This document shows positions 1-5,111 of a stretch of DNA of 5,111 nucleotides, one piece after another. A program made the translations under genes and the position numbers. Numbering within the stretch: the stretch's first letter is position 1; each line of letters opens with the position of its first letter. The notes beneath the pieces are model-generated. The model did not search any database. It saw only the letters and a list, made by a program, of their open reading frames with translations, and was not told the DNA's origin. The stretch comes from Methanomicrobiales archaeon. GTDB taxonomy: Archaea; Halobacteriota; Methanomicrobia; Methanomicrobiales; Methanoculleaceae. The stretch spans positions 1-5,111 of the forward strand of contig JAAZIF010000281.1 of assembly GCA_012510335.1 (NCBI GenBank). Direction: 5' to 3'.

Positions 1-441
1 GCACGACCGTATTGGAACAAACTTGGCATCTTCTGTATCATCCTGACGTATGACGTACAGCCTGATAACCAGCAGCTGGTTGTTGGGATCGACCCGGGAA
101 GCTCTTTTGAGGGCGGGTCTGTGGTCGGTACCAAAGAAACCGTCTTGAACGGCATGTCTGAGGCACCAAAGCATGTAACGAAAGCAGTAGAAACACGAAG
201 GACGATGCGGCGTGCCAGGAGACACCGAAAGTGTTGGCGTCGTCCAGCCCGATACAACCTGAACGCAACTTTTGCATCTGAAGCCAGCCTCACCGGACGA
301 CCGATACGCCCCGGCCGCACGATGAGATCCTCGATATGCACCCCATCTGGCCGGCCACCGATCTTCGCCCAGGCGAAGCGGCACCATCCCGGTCCGGGGA
401 CTAATATCCATTACGGAGGGCGCGCTTTCACCCCCGACTGA
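1..441 (+). pseudogene. RRXRR-domain (IscB/IsrB-like RuvC) nuclease fragment, 5' end outside window, 3' part degraded
   Basis: Frame 1 is open from the first base to TGA at 439-441 and has no start in the window. Residues 5-14 read WNKLGIFCII, followed by the RuvC-I segment VVGIDPGSSFEGGSVVG at 27-43, with the expected catalytic aspartate at residue 31 (bases 91-93). An arginine-rich bridge helix follows at residues 66-84 (ETRRTMRRARRHRK, then RRPARY). This order is the signature of the RRXRR domain found in IscB, the RNA-guided relatives of Cas9. After residue 85 the expected asparagine/arginine-rich continuation is lost. I find no RuvC-II (VxxEDV-like) or RuvC-III (HAxDA-like) motif in any plus frame before mrpF. 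The family normally runs to several hundred residues, so this copy is very probably non-functional. The family call is firm; the exact breakpoint is not. A second frame (roughly 263-322) reads QLLHLKPA, faintly like a C-terminal segment I recall from the family. That would suggest an internal deletion plus a frameshift, but it is weak. Confidence 0.72.
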
Positions 442-458
442 AGCCCGGGGTCTCGCGC
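420..458 (+). other. Nested GC-rich hairpin, possible IS605-type right end or omega-RNA scaffold
   Basis: GCGCG at 420-424 pairs perfectly with CGCGC at 454-458. Inside it CCCCG at 432-436 pairs with CGGGG at 446-450 around a 9-base loop, and CTTTCAC and TCT fill the two sides between the stems. GC-rich hairpins of this kind occur at the ends of IS200/IS605-family elements, where they serve as transposase recognition sites and as part of the guide-RNA scaffold. No U-run follows, so it is not a convincing archaeal terminator. It closes 9 bases before the mrpF start codon, so it would lie in the mrpF leader if transcription reads through. The pairing is directly visible; the role is inferred. 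Confidence 0.5.
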
Positions 459-467
459 TGTGATAGC

Positions 468-731
468 ATGATCGATATATTCCATGCCAGTCTGATCGTA
501 CTGATCTTTACAGTCTTCCTCTGCCTCTATCGCGTACTGGCAGGCCCAGGGGTGGTAAACCGCCTTATTGCGGTAAATACTATCGGAACAAAGACGATCA
601 TCGTCCTTGTTCTTATCGGGTTCATATATGAGCGACCGCTCTTCCTGGATATCTCGATCGTTTATGCGATGATCAACTTCATCTCGACGCTTGCGATCGC
701 CAAGTACCTCGGGAGGGGATACATCTGCTGA
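468..731 (+). CDS. mrpF: Mrp-type Na+/H+ antiporter subunit F
   Basis: This is a small membrane subunit of 87 residues, the usual size for MrpF/MnhF, with three predicted membrane helices (about 4-24, 34-53 and 60-80). It shows the family pattern GPxxxxRLIAxNxIGTK at 26-42 and LDISIVYAMINFISTLAIAKYL at about 60-81, written here as FLDISIVYA then an aliphatic helix. MrpF is required for assembly and activity of the hetero-oligomeric antiporter. ATG at 468 is the only sensible start, since the frame is open back to a TAA at 402-404 but has no other ATG, GTG or TTG in a plausible place. The ribosome site is poor: GTGAT at 460-464 lies only 3 bases before the start, unlike the good sites of the downstream genes. 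The residue after GPGVV is Asn31, where many homologues have Asp. It is the first operon gene in the window; mrpE, which usually precedes it, is not seen. Confidence 0.9.
   Translation: MIDIFHASLIVLIFTVFLCLYRVLAGPGVVNRLIAVNTIGTKTIIVLVLIGFIYERPLFLDISIVYAMINFISTLAIAKYLGRGYIC
711..718 (+). promoter_or_regulatory. Shine-Dalgarno site of mrpG
   Basis: GGGAGGGG lies inside the end of mrpF. Its core is 8-12 bases upstream of CTG codons at 725 and 728 but about 20 bases upstream of TTG at 737, so it bears directly on which codon starts mrpG. Confidence 0.55.
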
Positions 732-736
732 ACACA

Positions 737-1033
737 TTGGCCCTTATCTGCATCTTAATCGGTCTATTCTTCATGGTCGTCGGTGCCATCGGCCTTATCA
801 GGTTTCCAGACTTTTACAGCCGTGTCCATGCAACCGGCAAGTGCGACACCCTTGGAGAGGGGATGATGCTGATCGGTTTCATCCTGTATGAGGGTATGAA
901 CCTGATTGCGGTGAAACTCCTCCTCCTCGTGGTATTCATCTTCATAACGTCACCGACAGCGGTCCATGCCATTCTGAATGTCGCCTACACCTGCAAGGTT
1001 GAGCCGTGGAAGAAGGGGGATGAGCGGCGATGA
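737..1033 (+). CDS. mrpG: Mrp-type Na+/H+ antiporter subunit G
   Basis: This is a small membrane subunit of the antiporter with about 98 residues and three predicted membrane helices (about 2-20, 40-58 and 58-80). The diagnostic MrpG/MnhG pattern is clear: GAIGLIRFPDFYSRVHATGKCDTLGEG spans residues 16-42, with the conserved RxPDxYxRxHA core at 22-32. A segment ITSPTAVHAI follows at 70-79. The start is uncertain. TTG at 737 is the nearest conventional start, but it is about 20 bases from the visible Shine-Dalgarno site and gives a short N terminus. The frame is open upstream, and CTG at 728, overlapping the mrpF stop as CTGA, would add three residues and match both the ribosome site and the NTGA junctions used by the genes that follow. 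The gene overlaps the next one by 4 bases (ATGA at 1030-1033). Confidence 0.9.
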   Translation: MALICILIGLFFMVVGAIGLIRFPDFYSRVHATGKCDTLGEGMMLIGFILYEGMNLIAVKLLLLVVFIFITSPTAVHAILNVAYTCKVEPWKKGDERR

Positions 1034-1275
1034 TCTGGGAACTTGACTTTGCCCTCCTCCTCCTCATGATCATCTGCGCGATCGCGGCAGTCACGGTGCG
1101 CGATCTCCTCTACGCGACGGTCATACTCTCCGCATACTCCCTGATCATGGCTGTAATCTGGTCGGAGATGAACGCCGTCGACGTCGCCTTCACCGAGGCG
1201 GCTGTAGGTGCCGGTATAACCACTGTCCTCTTTATTGCAGCCATAGCACGAACCGGAAGGAGATCATCAGATTGA
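1030..1275 (+). CDS. MbhD-domain (DUF4040) antiporter subunit, counterpart of an MrpA C-terminal domain
   Basis: This 81-residue protein has three predicted membrane helices (about 6-23, 27-46 and 56-73). The motif DVAFTEAAVGAGITTVLFI at 51-69, with its conserved glutamate in TEAAVG, marks the MbhD/DUF4040 domain. In bacteria this domain is fused into the C-terminal part of MrpA; in archaeal Mrp and Mbh complexes it is often a separate small gene, as here. The family role is in the membrane part of the complex, probably in the cation path; the exact chemistry is not settled by the sequence. ATG at 1030 overlaps the mrpG stop, and a good ribosome site (GGGGGATGA, 1015-1023) sits 6 bases before it. 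It overlaps the following gene by 4 bases. Some annotations call this type of protein a subunit-B-like hydrogenase subunit. Confidence 0.85.
   Translation: MIWELDFALLLLMIICAIAAVTVRDLLYATVILSAYSLIMAVIWSEMNAVDVAFTEAAVGAGITTVLFIAAIARTGRRSSD
1258..1265 (+). promoter_or_regulatory. Shine-Dalgarno site supporting a TTG start at 1272
   Basis: AGGAGATC, a near match to the archaeal anti-Shine-Dalgarno complement GGAGGTGATC, lies 6 bases before TTG at 1272. It supports that non-ATG start for the MbhE-like gene. Confidence 0.6.
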
Positions 1276-1547
1276 ACATAAAAGCTCTGTTTGCGGTTCT
1301 CTTCATCGGCATCATCCTCTTCTGGGCAGTCGAGGATATGCCGGCATTTGGCGATCCAGAAGCCCCGGCCACCCAGTACACCGGGGAACTCTACGTCAGA
1401 TCGGTGCTTCCGGATATCGGGATCGAGAATATCGTCACCGCTATACTTGCCAGTTACCGTGGGTTCGATACGCTCGGGGAGGTTGTGGTGATCTTCACCG
1501 CAGGGATATCGGTCGTCCTCCTGCTCAGGCGGGGTGAGCGCCTGTGA
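1272..1547 (+). CDS. MbhE-like antiporter subunit, counterpart of the MrpA C-terminal end
   Basis: This 91-residue protein has a helix at about 4-20, a middle loop, and a C-terminal helix at about 69-86. The loop reads PAFGDPEAPATQY (24-36) and the C-terminal part IENIVTAILASYRGFDTLGE (51-70) followed by VVVIFTAG. The pattern NIVxAxxxxYRGxDTLGExxVIFTA is characteristic of MbhE and of the very end of bacterial MrpA, so the protein supplies that piece of the complex as a separate chain. The start is TTG at 1272, overlapping the stop of the MbhD-type gene as TTGA and backed by a strong ribosome site 6 bases upstream. It overlaps mrpB by 4 bases (GTGA at 1544-1547). Annotation pipelines sometimes label such genes only as Na+/H+ antiporter subunit B or hypothetical. 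Confidence 0.85.
   Translation: MNIKALFAVLFIGIILFWAVEDMPAFGDPEAPATQYTGELYVRSVLPDIGIENIVTAILASYRGFDTLGEVVVIFTAGISVVLLLRRGERL
1532..1537 (+). promoter_or_regulatory. Shine-Dalgarno site supporting the GTG start of mrpB
   Basis: GGGTGA, within a GGGGTGA run, lies 6 bases before GTG at 1544. It agrees with the coupled GTGA start for mrpB. Confidence 0.55.
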
Positions 1548-1975
1548 AGGAGAACGTTGTTATCAGGACGATATCACGGTTCCTGGTGCCGTTCATCCAG
1601 GTCTACGCCCTCTACGTCATCGTACACGGCGCATTGGGGGCTGGAGGCGGGTTCCAGGGAGGCGTGGTCTTTGCAGCGTCGTTCATACTGATGATCATCG
1701 CCTTTGACCTCCCCTACGTCAGGCAGCGGTTCAATTACAAATGGATCGTCATATGTTCGGTCCTCGGGGTCACCATCTACGCCACCATCGGTCTCCTCTG
1801 CCTCATTCCGTCGGGCAACTACCTTGAGTACGGGGCGATCGAGGCAGCGCTGGGCATACCGCACCTCCACGGTTACCTCATCGATGCGGTCGAGGTCGGG
1901 ATCGGTATAACCGTCATGGCGGCGATGACGTCGATCATATACGATATTAGCAATAAAGGGGGCGAATCCTCATGA
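1544..1975 (+). CDS. mrpB: Mrp-type Na+/H+ antiporter subunit B
   Basis: This 143-residue membrane protein matches the MnhB family in length and pattern, with four predicted helices (about 10-30, 38-56, 67-88 and 112-134). The signature is PFIQVYALYVIVHGALGAGG at 16-35, continuing GFQGGVVFAASFILM; the HG-x-x-x-x-GGGFQGG core is the best recognised part of the family. The second half has a GYLIDAVEVGIGITVM segment at 110-125. MrpB is a structural and functional subunit of the antiporter membrane arm. The start is GTG at 1544 within GTGA, overlapping the preceding stop, and the gene overlaps mrpC by 4 bases (ATGA at 1972-1975). Nothing in the protein looks broken. Confidence 0.93.
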   Translation: MKENVVIRTISRFLVPFIQVYALYVIVHGALGAGGGFQGGVVFAASFILMIIAFDLPYVRQRFNYKWIVICSVLGVTIYATIGLLCLIPSGNYLEYGAIEAALGIPHLHGYLIDAVEVGIGITVMAAMTSIIYDISNKGGESS

Positions 1976-2349
1976 TAGAACCGCTCTTAGAACTCTTCTT
2001 CGCGCGGTACAACTACTGGATGGCGATCATCCTGATGCTGATCGGGCTCTATACATTGATTGCAAAACAGAACCTGGTGAAGAAACTCATCGGGCTAAAC
2101 ATCTTCCAGACCGCGATATTCCTCTTCTACATCTCGCTCGGCGAGGTGAGGGGGGGCACCGCACCGATCTACCTCCCTGAAGGGGTGGATGCACTCTACG
2201 TCAACCCACTCCCGCATGTTCTCATACTGACCGCGATCGTCGTCGGGGTGAGCGTAACCGCGGTCGGTCTCTCTCTCATCGTCCGGATGCATGAGGAGTG
2301 TGGTGTCATCGATGAGGATGGTCTGCTGAAGGAGATGAGACACCGATGA
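1972..2349 (+). CDS. mrpC: Mrp-type Na+/H+ antiporter subunit C (NuoK-like)
   Basis: This 125-residue protein is related to the NuoK/ND4L subunit of complex I and has three predicted helices (about 15-31, 37-56 and 81-105). NLVKKLIGLNIFQTAIFLFY at 34-53 and VNPLPHVLILTAIVVGVSV at 77-95 are the two family blocks; the second matches the MrpC pattern (D/N)PLPxxLxLTAIVIG. In the complex, MrpC packs beside the large antiporter subunits. ATG at 1972 overlaps the mrpB stop, with a G-rich ribosome site (GGGGGCGA, about 1958-1965) in front of it. The hydrophilic C-terminal tail (about 106-125) carries several acidic and basic residues and probably faces the cytoplasm. It overlaps mrpD by 4 bases (ATGA at 2346-2349). 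Confidence 0.93.
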   Translation: MIEPLLELFFARYNYWMAIILMLIGLYTLIAKQNLVKKLIGLNIFQTAIFLFYISLGEVRGGTAPIYLPEGVDALYVNPLPHVLILTAIVVGVSVTAVGLSLIVRMHEECGVIDEDGLLKEMRHR

Positions 2350-3839
2350 CGCTGATCGACCACCTCCCGGTTCTCATAATAGTCATCCCCATCCTTGCAT
2401 CGCTCCTTATACTCCTTGCCGGATGGTGGGATCGGAGGCTCTGCTACCCCATATCGCTTATAACGATCCTCCTCCAGTTTGGAGCCGCGATCGTCATCCT
2501 CCTGCAGGTGATGCGGGAGGGGGCGATTCGGTATTATCTTGGCGGGTGGGCACCGCCTTTCGGTATCGAGCTTGCCATCGACAGTTTCAACAGTTTTATA
2601 CTGGCAACCATCCTGCTACTTGCCGCAGCGACAGCGGTCTACGCGCGAAGAAGCGTAGAACGTGAGATAGGACCGGAGAAGACGATCTCATTCTACGTGC
2701 TCTTCCAGCTCCTCGTGACCGGACTCGTCGGCATGACGATCACCGGGGACATCTTCAACCTCTACGTTTTCCTCGAGATATCCTCGATCGCCGCGTACAC
2801 CCTGATCGCCTCGGCCCGGAAGCCGCGCTCGTACGTGGCAAGCTTCAACTATCTCGTCCTCGGGTCTATCGCAGGGGGATTCATCCTCATCGGCATAGGG
2901 AACCTCTATGTCGCGACCGGAACGCTGAATATGCTGGATCTGGCCAGGCTGCTCCCGGCATCATTCGAGCTCGCAACGGTCCATGCAGCGTTCCTCTTCC
3001 TTGTCATCGGGTTCTCCATCAAGGCGGCGTTCTTCCCGCTCCATCTCTGGCTCCCCGATGCGTATACAGAGTCACCCTCTGCGGTGACGATCCTCATATC
3101 GACCGTGATGGCGAAGGTGAGCATATATGCGTTGTTCCGGATCATATTCACGATCTTCTCAACGGCATACATCATCGATGTCTTCCCGGTGACCGGATTC
3201 ATCCTATTCATCGCGACGGTAGCGATGATCGCCGGCGCGGTTCTTGCGATTGCACAAAGCGACCTCAAGCGGATGCTCGCATACTCAAGCGTCAGCCAGG
3301 TCGGGTATATCATGTTCTCGCTCGGTGTTACAAACCAGGTCGCGCTGGAGGGGGGTCTCCTGCATATCCTTGGCCACGCTGTGATGAAAGGCTGCCTATT
3401 CATGGTCGCGGGGCTGATCATATACCGGATGGGGACGTCACGCCTCTCAGAACTCAAGGGCATCGCAAAGGCGATGCCGATCTCCTGCGCCGCGTTCGCC
3501 CTCGCCGGGGCGTCGATGATCGGCATCCCCCCCACGATCGGGTTTATGAGCAAGTATTATATCGTCCTCGGGGCGCTTGAGGCGGGCCACTGGGTCTATG
3601 CGGGCATCCTCCTGCTCGGGTCGCTCCTCGCGGTCGGGTACATATGGCGGTTCATCGAGATCGCCTACTTCAGGGATGGCCGTGACAGAGGCAGTGGGGC
3701 CCGGACGCTTGAGGCCCCTGCCTCAATGCTCGCCCCGATGGTCGCCCTCGCCCTCCTCTGCCTCCTCCTCGGCGTCTTCGTCGAGGGCCTGATGGAGATC
3801 GTCGGCCCTGCGGCATCGCTCCTTCTCGGGGGTGCCTGA
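2346..3839 (+). CDS. mrpD: Mrp-type Na+/H+ antiporter subunit D (NuoN/M-like proton channel)
   Basis: This 497-residue polytopic protein has the length expected for MrpD, with about 14 helices. It belongs to the complex I antiporter-like family. Residues expected for ion translocation are in place: Glu144 in FNLYVFLEIS (TM5), Lys226 in IKAAFFPLHLWLPDAY (TM7), Lys257 in VMAKVSIYALFR (TM8), the broken-helix region SDLKRMLAYSSVSQVGYI at 305-322, His344 and Lys347 in GHAVMKG, and Lys403 in GFMSKYY (TM12). Bacterial MrpD needs the equivalent TM5 glutamate and TM7 lysine for antiport. The ATG overlaps the mrpC stop, with an AGGAGATGA-type ribosome site just upstream (about 2330-2338). It is followed after a single base by a second large subunit. 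No frameshift or missing key residue is seen. By the TM8 lysine it is the MrpD type and not the NuoL/MrpA type. Confidence 0.95.
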   Translation: MTLIDHLPVLIIVIPILASLLILLAGWWDRRLCYPISLITILLQFGAAIVILLQVMREGAIRYYLGGWAPPFGIELAIDSFNSFILATILLLAAATAVYARRSVEREIGPEKTISFYVLFQLLVTGLVGMTITGDIFNLYVFLEISSIAAYTLIASARKPRSYVASFNYLVLGSIAGGFILIGIGNLYVATGTLNMLDLARLLPASFELATVHAAFLFLVIGFSIKAAFFPLHLWLPDAYTESPSAVTILISTVMAKVSIYALFRIIFTIFSTAYIIDVFPVTGFILFIATVAMIAGAVLAIAQSDLKRMLAYSSVSQVGYIMFSLGVTNQVALEGGLLHILGHAVMKGCLFMVAGLIIYRMGTSRLSELKGIAKAMPISCAAFALAGASMIGIPPTIGFMSKYYIVLGALEAGHWVYAGILLLGSLLAVGYIWRFIEIAYFRDGRDRGSGARTLEAPASMLAPMVALALLCLLLGVFVEGLMEIVGPAASLLLGGA

Positions 3840-3840
3840 T

Positions 3841-5111
3841 ATGAGTGATCTCAACCTGCTCCCGGCAGCGGCTATCGCTGTTCCGCTCCTCGCGTCGGTG
3901 CTGATCCTGCTCGTCGGGAGGTACGAGAACATCCGGGAGGGAGTCACGATCACGGCCGCGGTGGCAATGCTCGGGGCGGTTCTTGCGATGCTCCCATCCA
4001 TCCTCTCGGGCAGCCGGATCGCGATATCGCTCCTCCCGATGGTTCCGGGCGGAGATTTTGCCCTGCGGGTGGATGCCTTCGGTATGGTCTTTGCCCTCAC
4101 CGCCGCCGTCCTCTGGCTGCTAAACTCCTTCTACGCTATAGGCTACATGCGGGCACAACGGGAACATGCGCAGACGAGGTTTTACTTCTGCTTCGCGGTC
4201 GCCATAGCCGCTGCTGTGGGTATAGCCTTCTCGGAGAACCTGCTCACGCTCTTCATATTCTACGAGATCCTGACGATCATCACCTATCCGCTCGTCGTCC
4301 ACATCGAGACACCGGAGGCGATGAAGGCGGGGAGGAAGTACCTTGCGTATCTCCTCATCGGGGGGGTCTTCCTCCTCGCCGCCCTCGTCCTGACGTATGT
4401 ACTCACCGGGACGACAACGTTCGTTCCCGGCGGGTTCCTGGCGGGATCGGGCTCAGCGATCGTCCTGCAGGTTCTCTTCCTCCTCTTCATGGTCGGGTTC
4501 GTGAAGGCGGCCTGGATGCCTCTCCACGGCTGGCTCCCCGCGGCGATGATCGCCCCGACGCCGGTGAGCGCGTTCCTCCATGCTGTCGCGGTCGTGACGG
4601 CGGGGGTCTTTGGTATCGTCCGGATCGCCGGGTGGGTCTACGGAATGGACCTGATGGCATCCCTGGGCCTCGGCACACTCCTCGCCCTTATCGCCTCGTT
4701 CACGATCATAACCGCATCCCTCTTCGCCCTGACCGAGGACAACCTCAAACGGAGGCTTGCATACTCGACCGTGAGCCAGCTCTCCTACATCCTGCTCGGC
4801 GTCTCCATGCTCTCGATCGCCGGGATGACCGGGGCGATGGTGCATATCCCGATCCATGCGTTCCTCAAGATAACGCTCTTCTTTGTAGCGGGGGCAGTCA
4901 TAGTCTCCACCGGGAAGGAGTATATCTCTGAGATGAAGGGCATCGGAAGGAATATGCCGGTGACGGCTCTTATGTTCGCGGCCGCTGCGATCGGGATCTG
5001 CGGCCTGCCGCCCCTCTCCGGTATCATCAGTAAGATCTATCTTGCTGTCGGGGCGGTCGAGGGCGGCATGCCGGTCCTGCTCCTGGTCCTGATCGCAAGC
5101 GCGGTCTTAAA
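3841..5111 (+). CDS. Second large antiporter subunit, NuoL/MrpA-N-like (often annotated as subunit D family), 3' end outside window
   Basis: The frame is open from ATG at 3841 to the window end, giving 423 residues without a stop. A GGGGGTG ribosome site (3828-3834) precedes the start by 6 bases, overlapping the end of mrpD. Family motifs are Glu142 in FIFYEILTIITYP (TM5), Lys222 in VKAAWMPLHGWLPAAM (TM7), the block PTPVSAFLHAVAVVTAGVFG at 239-258 with His247, TEDNLKRRLAYSTVSQLSYI at 298-317, Lys343 in HAFLKITLFF, and Lys398 in SGIISKIY (TM12). The TM8 block with His, as in PTPVSAxxHAxxxVTAG, is typical of NuoL and the N-terminal module of MrpA. MrpD (mrpD here has Lys257) lacks it. I therefore infer that this protein fills the MrpA-N place in the complex. 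How it ends, for example with a NuoL-type lateral helix, cannot be seen. Confidence 0.9.
   Translation, partial: MSDLNLLPAAAIAVPLLASVLILLVGRYENIREGVTITAAVAMLGAVLAMLPSILSGSRIAISLLPMVPGGDFALRVDAFGMVFALTAAVLWLLNSFYAIGYMRAQREHAQTRFYFCFAVAIAAAVGIAFSENLLTLFIFYEILTIITYPLVVHIETPEAMKAGRKYLAYLLIGGVFLLAALVLTYVLTGTTTFVPGGFLAGSGSAIVLQVLFLLFMVGFVKAAWMPLHGWLPAAMIAPTPVSAFLHAVAVVTAGVFGIVRIAGWVYGMDLMASLGLGTLLALIASFTIITASLFALTEDNLKRRLAYSTVSQLSYILLGVSMLSIAGMTGAMVHIPIHAFLKITLFFVAGAVIVSTGKEYISEMKGIGRNMPVTALMFAAAAIGICGLPPLSGIISKIYLAVGAVEGGMPVLLLVLIASAVL

Larger units (their letters stand above)
1..460 (+). mobile_element. Degraded IS200/IS605-associated (IscB/IsrB-type) element, right part
   Basis: This stretch combines a truncated RRXRR-type nuclease sequence (1 to about 255) with a strong nested hairpin at its 3' side (420-458). 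It is the only part of the window unrelated to the antiporter operon. Its right boundary is placed just before the mrpF leader, because the hairpin closes at 458 and mrpF begins at 468. The left end lies outside the window. No transposase (TnpA/Y1) is visible. The bases from about 255 to 419 hold no gene I can support; they carry short open stretches in all three plus frames, as expected of decayed coding sequence. That this is a transposon remnant rather than a lone domesticated gene is an inference. Confidence 0.45.

Noticed and set aside
401..412. CTAATATCC as a TATA-box promoter for mrpF
   Set aside because: It matches the archaeal TATA consensus poorly, has no clear purine-rich BRE, and lies within probable transposon-remnant sequence.
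121..441. A self-contained 106-residue gene starting at GTG 121
   Set aside because: The RuvC-I motif and family-like sequence extend upstream of 121 in the same frame, so this codon is internal to the nuclease fragment.
431..453. Hairpin as a transcription terminator
   Set aside because: No U-rich tract follows the stem, and the next gene starts within 20 bases in the same direction.
405..467. Upstream extension of mrpF, since its frame is open back to 405
   Set aside because: There is no ATG, GTG or TTG in frame in this stretch, and the encoded residues are basic and unlike an MrpF N terminus; ATG at 468 gives the usual family length.
2906..3553. Long open frame on the minus strand (215 codons) opposite mrpD
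   Set aside because: It lies entirely inside a well-supported mrpD with intact motifs, its product shows no recognisable family, and long antisense frames are expected opposite GC-rich membrane-protein genes.
3841..5111. Last gene as a recent tandem duplicate of mrpD
   Set aside because: Shared blocks are those common to the whole antiporter family; the TM8 motif (His against Lys) and the loops differ too much for a recent duplication.

Overview
The window reads as archaeal DNA, most likely from a hydrogenotrophic methanogen of the Methanomicrobiales (Methanoculleus-like). That placement is an inference. It rests on the gene order and split form of an Mrp-type cation/proton antiporter operon, on GC-rich codons with many ATC/CTC/GTC, on Shine-Dalgarno sites matching parts of GGAGGTGATC, and on a neighbouring RRXRR-type IscB/IsrB-like sequence of a kind I associate with these archaea. 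I ran no database search.

Bases 1 to about 460 hold the broken remains of an RNA-guided nuclease-type gene of the IS200/IS605-associated IscB/IsrB (RRXRR) group. The RuvC-I motif and the arginine-rich bridge helix are readable. The reading frame then loses any resemblance to the family and stops, and the RuvC-II and RuvC-III segments are not visible. A GC-rich nested hairpin at 420-458 ends 9 bases before the next gene. It may be the transposon right end or an omega-RNA-like scaffold.

From 468 to the window end, all genes lie on the plus strand in one tightly packed operon. The order is mrpF, mrpG, a small MbhD-domain (DUF4040) gene, a small MbhE-like gene, mrpB, mrpC, mrpD, and a second large antiporter subunit that runs off the window. 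Five successive junctions are 4-base NTGA overlaps, which points to translational coupling. The last junction has a 1-base gap.

Together these genes encode most of a membrane complex that exchanges Na+ for H+. The large subunits are homologues of the proton-pumping NuoL/M/N subunits of complex I. In bacteria, MrpA fuses a NuoL-like module to MbhD and MbhE domains. Here those parts are separate genes: MbhD and MbhE sit early in the operon, and the NuoL/MrpA-N-like protein is last. No mrpE is visible between the transposon remnant and mrpF, so it is either upstream of the window or has been displaced.
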